DNA from: an uncultured Clostridia bacterium
GTDB taxonomy: Bacteria > Bacillota > Clostridia > Saccharofermentanales > Fastidiosipilaceae
Reading direction: 5' to 3'
Assembly: GCA_947253135.1 (NCBI GenBank)
Contig: CAMXYS010000036.1
Coordinates: 1-13,446 of the forward strand
Length of the DNA stretch: 13,446 nt
Of this stretch, positions 13,402 to 13,446 are shown in pieces. How positions within the stretch are numbered: position 1 is the first letter of the stretch; every line of letters starts with the position of its first letter. The position numbers and the translations under genes are program-made. Below the pieces are notes generated by a model. That model saw nothing but the letters and a program-made list of their open reading frames with translations. It did no database searches and was not told the DNA's origin.

Positions 13402-13446
13402 CTGTCTCTTATACACATCTGACGCTGCCGACGATTCGCCACCGGT
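13402..13446. other. Nextera (Tn5) sequencing adapter left at the contig end
   Basis: Bases 13402-13420 are exactly the 19-base Tn5 mosaic end, CTGTCTCTTATACACATCT. Bases 13421-13434 continue with GACGCTGCCGACGA, completing the 33-base reverse complement of the Illumina Nextera read-1 adapter. The final 12 bases, TTCGCCACCGGT, would fall in the index and flow-cell part and could not be assigned. This is a library artefact, not a natural transposon. Confidence 0.97.

Noticed and set aside
13402..13420. Tn5-like mosaic end as a natural transposon or insertion-sequence boundary
   Set aside because: The next 14 bases match the Illumina Nextera adapter exactly and the sequence sits at the contig end, so it is library-derived.

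Overview
The window looks like one contig end from a low-to-mid GC Bacillota (Firmicutes), most likely Clostridia-like. The case rests on three things: an mcsA-mcsB-clpC protein-quality-control operon, strong AGGAGG ribosome binding sites on nearly every gene, and a lipoprotein-type ABC solute-binding protein. No rRNA, tRNA, CRISPR array, phage structural gene or insertion sequence is visible, and no gene-free stretch exceeds about 250 bases. The last 45 bases (13402-13446) are not genomic: they carry a Nextera (Tn5) sequencing adapter, so the genome really ends at about 13401.

Layout. (1) 1-3803, + strand: the last codons of a gene that is probably mcsA, then mcsB (protein arginine kinase) and clpC (AAA+ unfoldase), joined by two 4-base ATGA stop/start overlaps and closed by a strong terminator. 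McsB marks damaged proteins with phosphoarginine, and ClpC unfolds them for ClpP. (2) 3831-9366, + strand: a complete livJ-livH-livM-livG-livF branched-chain (or related) amino acid ABC importer behind a good sigma-A-type promoter. It has a terminator-like hairpin after livJ that should favour binding protein over permease, and a CpXC zinc-finger-like protein of unknown role as the apparent last cistron. It ends at a bidirectional terminator. (3) 9385-10933, - strand: a zinc-ribbon multi-pass membrane protein and an XRE-family HTH regulator. (4) 11083-11972, + strand: a second, divergent XRE-family HTH regulator, then a small four-helix membrane protein. The AT-rich divergent region holds a near-consensus promoter with a palindrome lying across its spacer, a direct repeat at two-helical-turn spacing, and a hairpin with a T-run. 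(5) 12047-13401: a bidirectional terminator, then the C-terminal 409 residues of an SLC5/SSS sodium:solute symporter on the - strand, cut by the contig end and fused to adapter.

Functionally, regions 1 and 2 are ordinary housekeeping modules. The least explained parts are the CpXC gene attached to the liv operon and the divergent two-regulator locus with its operator-like repeats. I did not find a clear, new, large system. The most consequential single observation is the adapter artefact, which creates a false start (MYKRQ) for the symporter.
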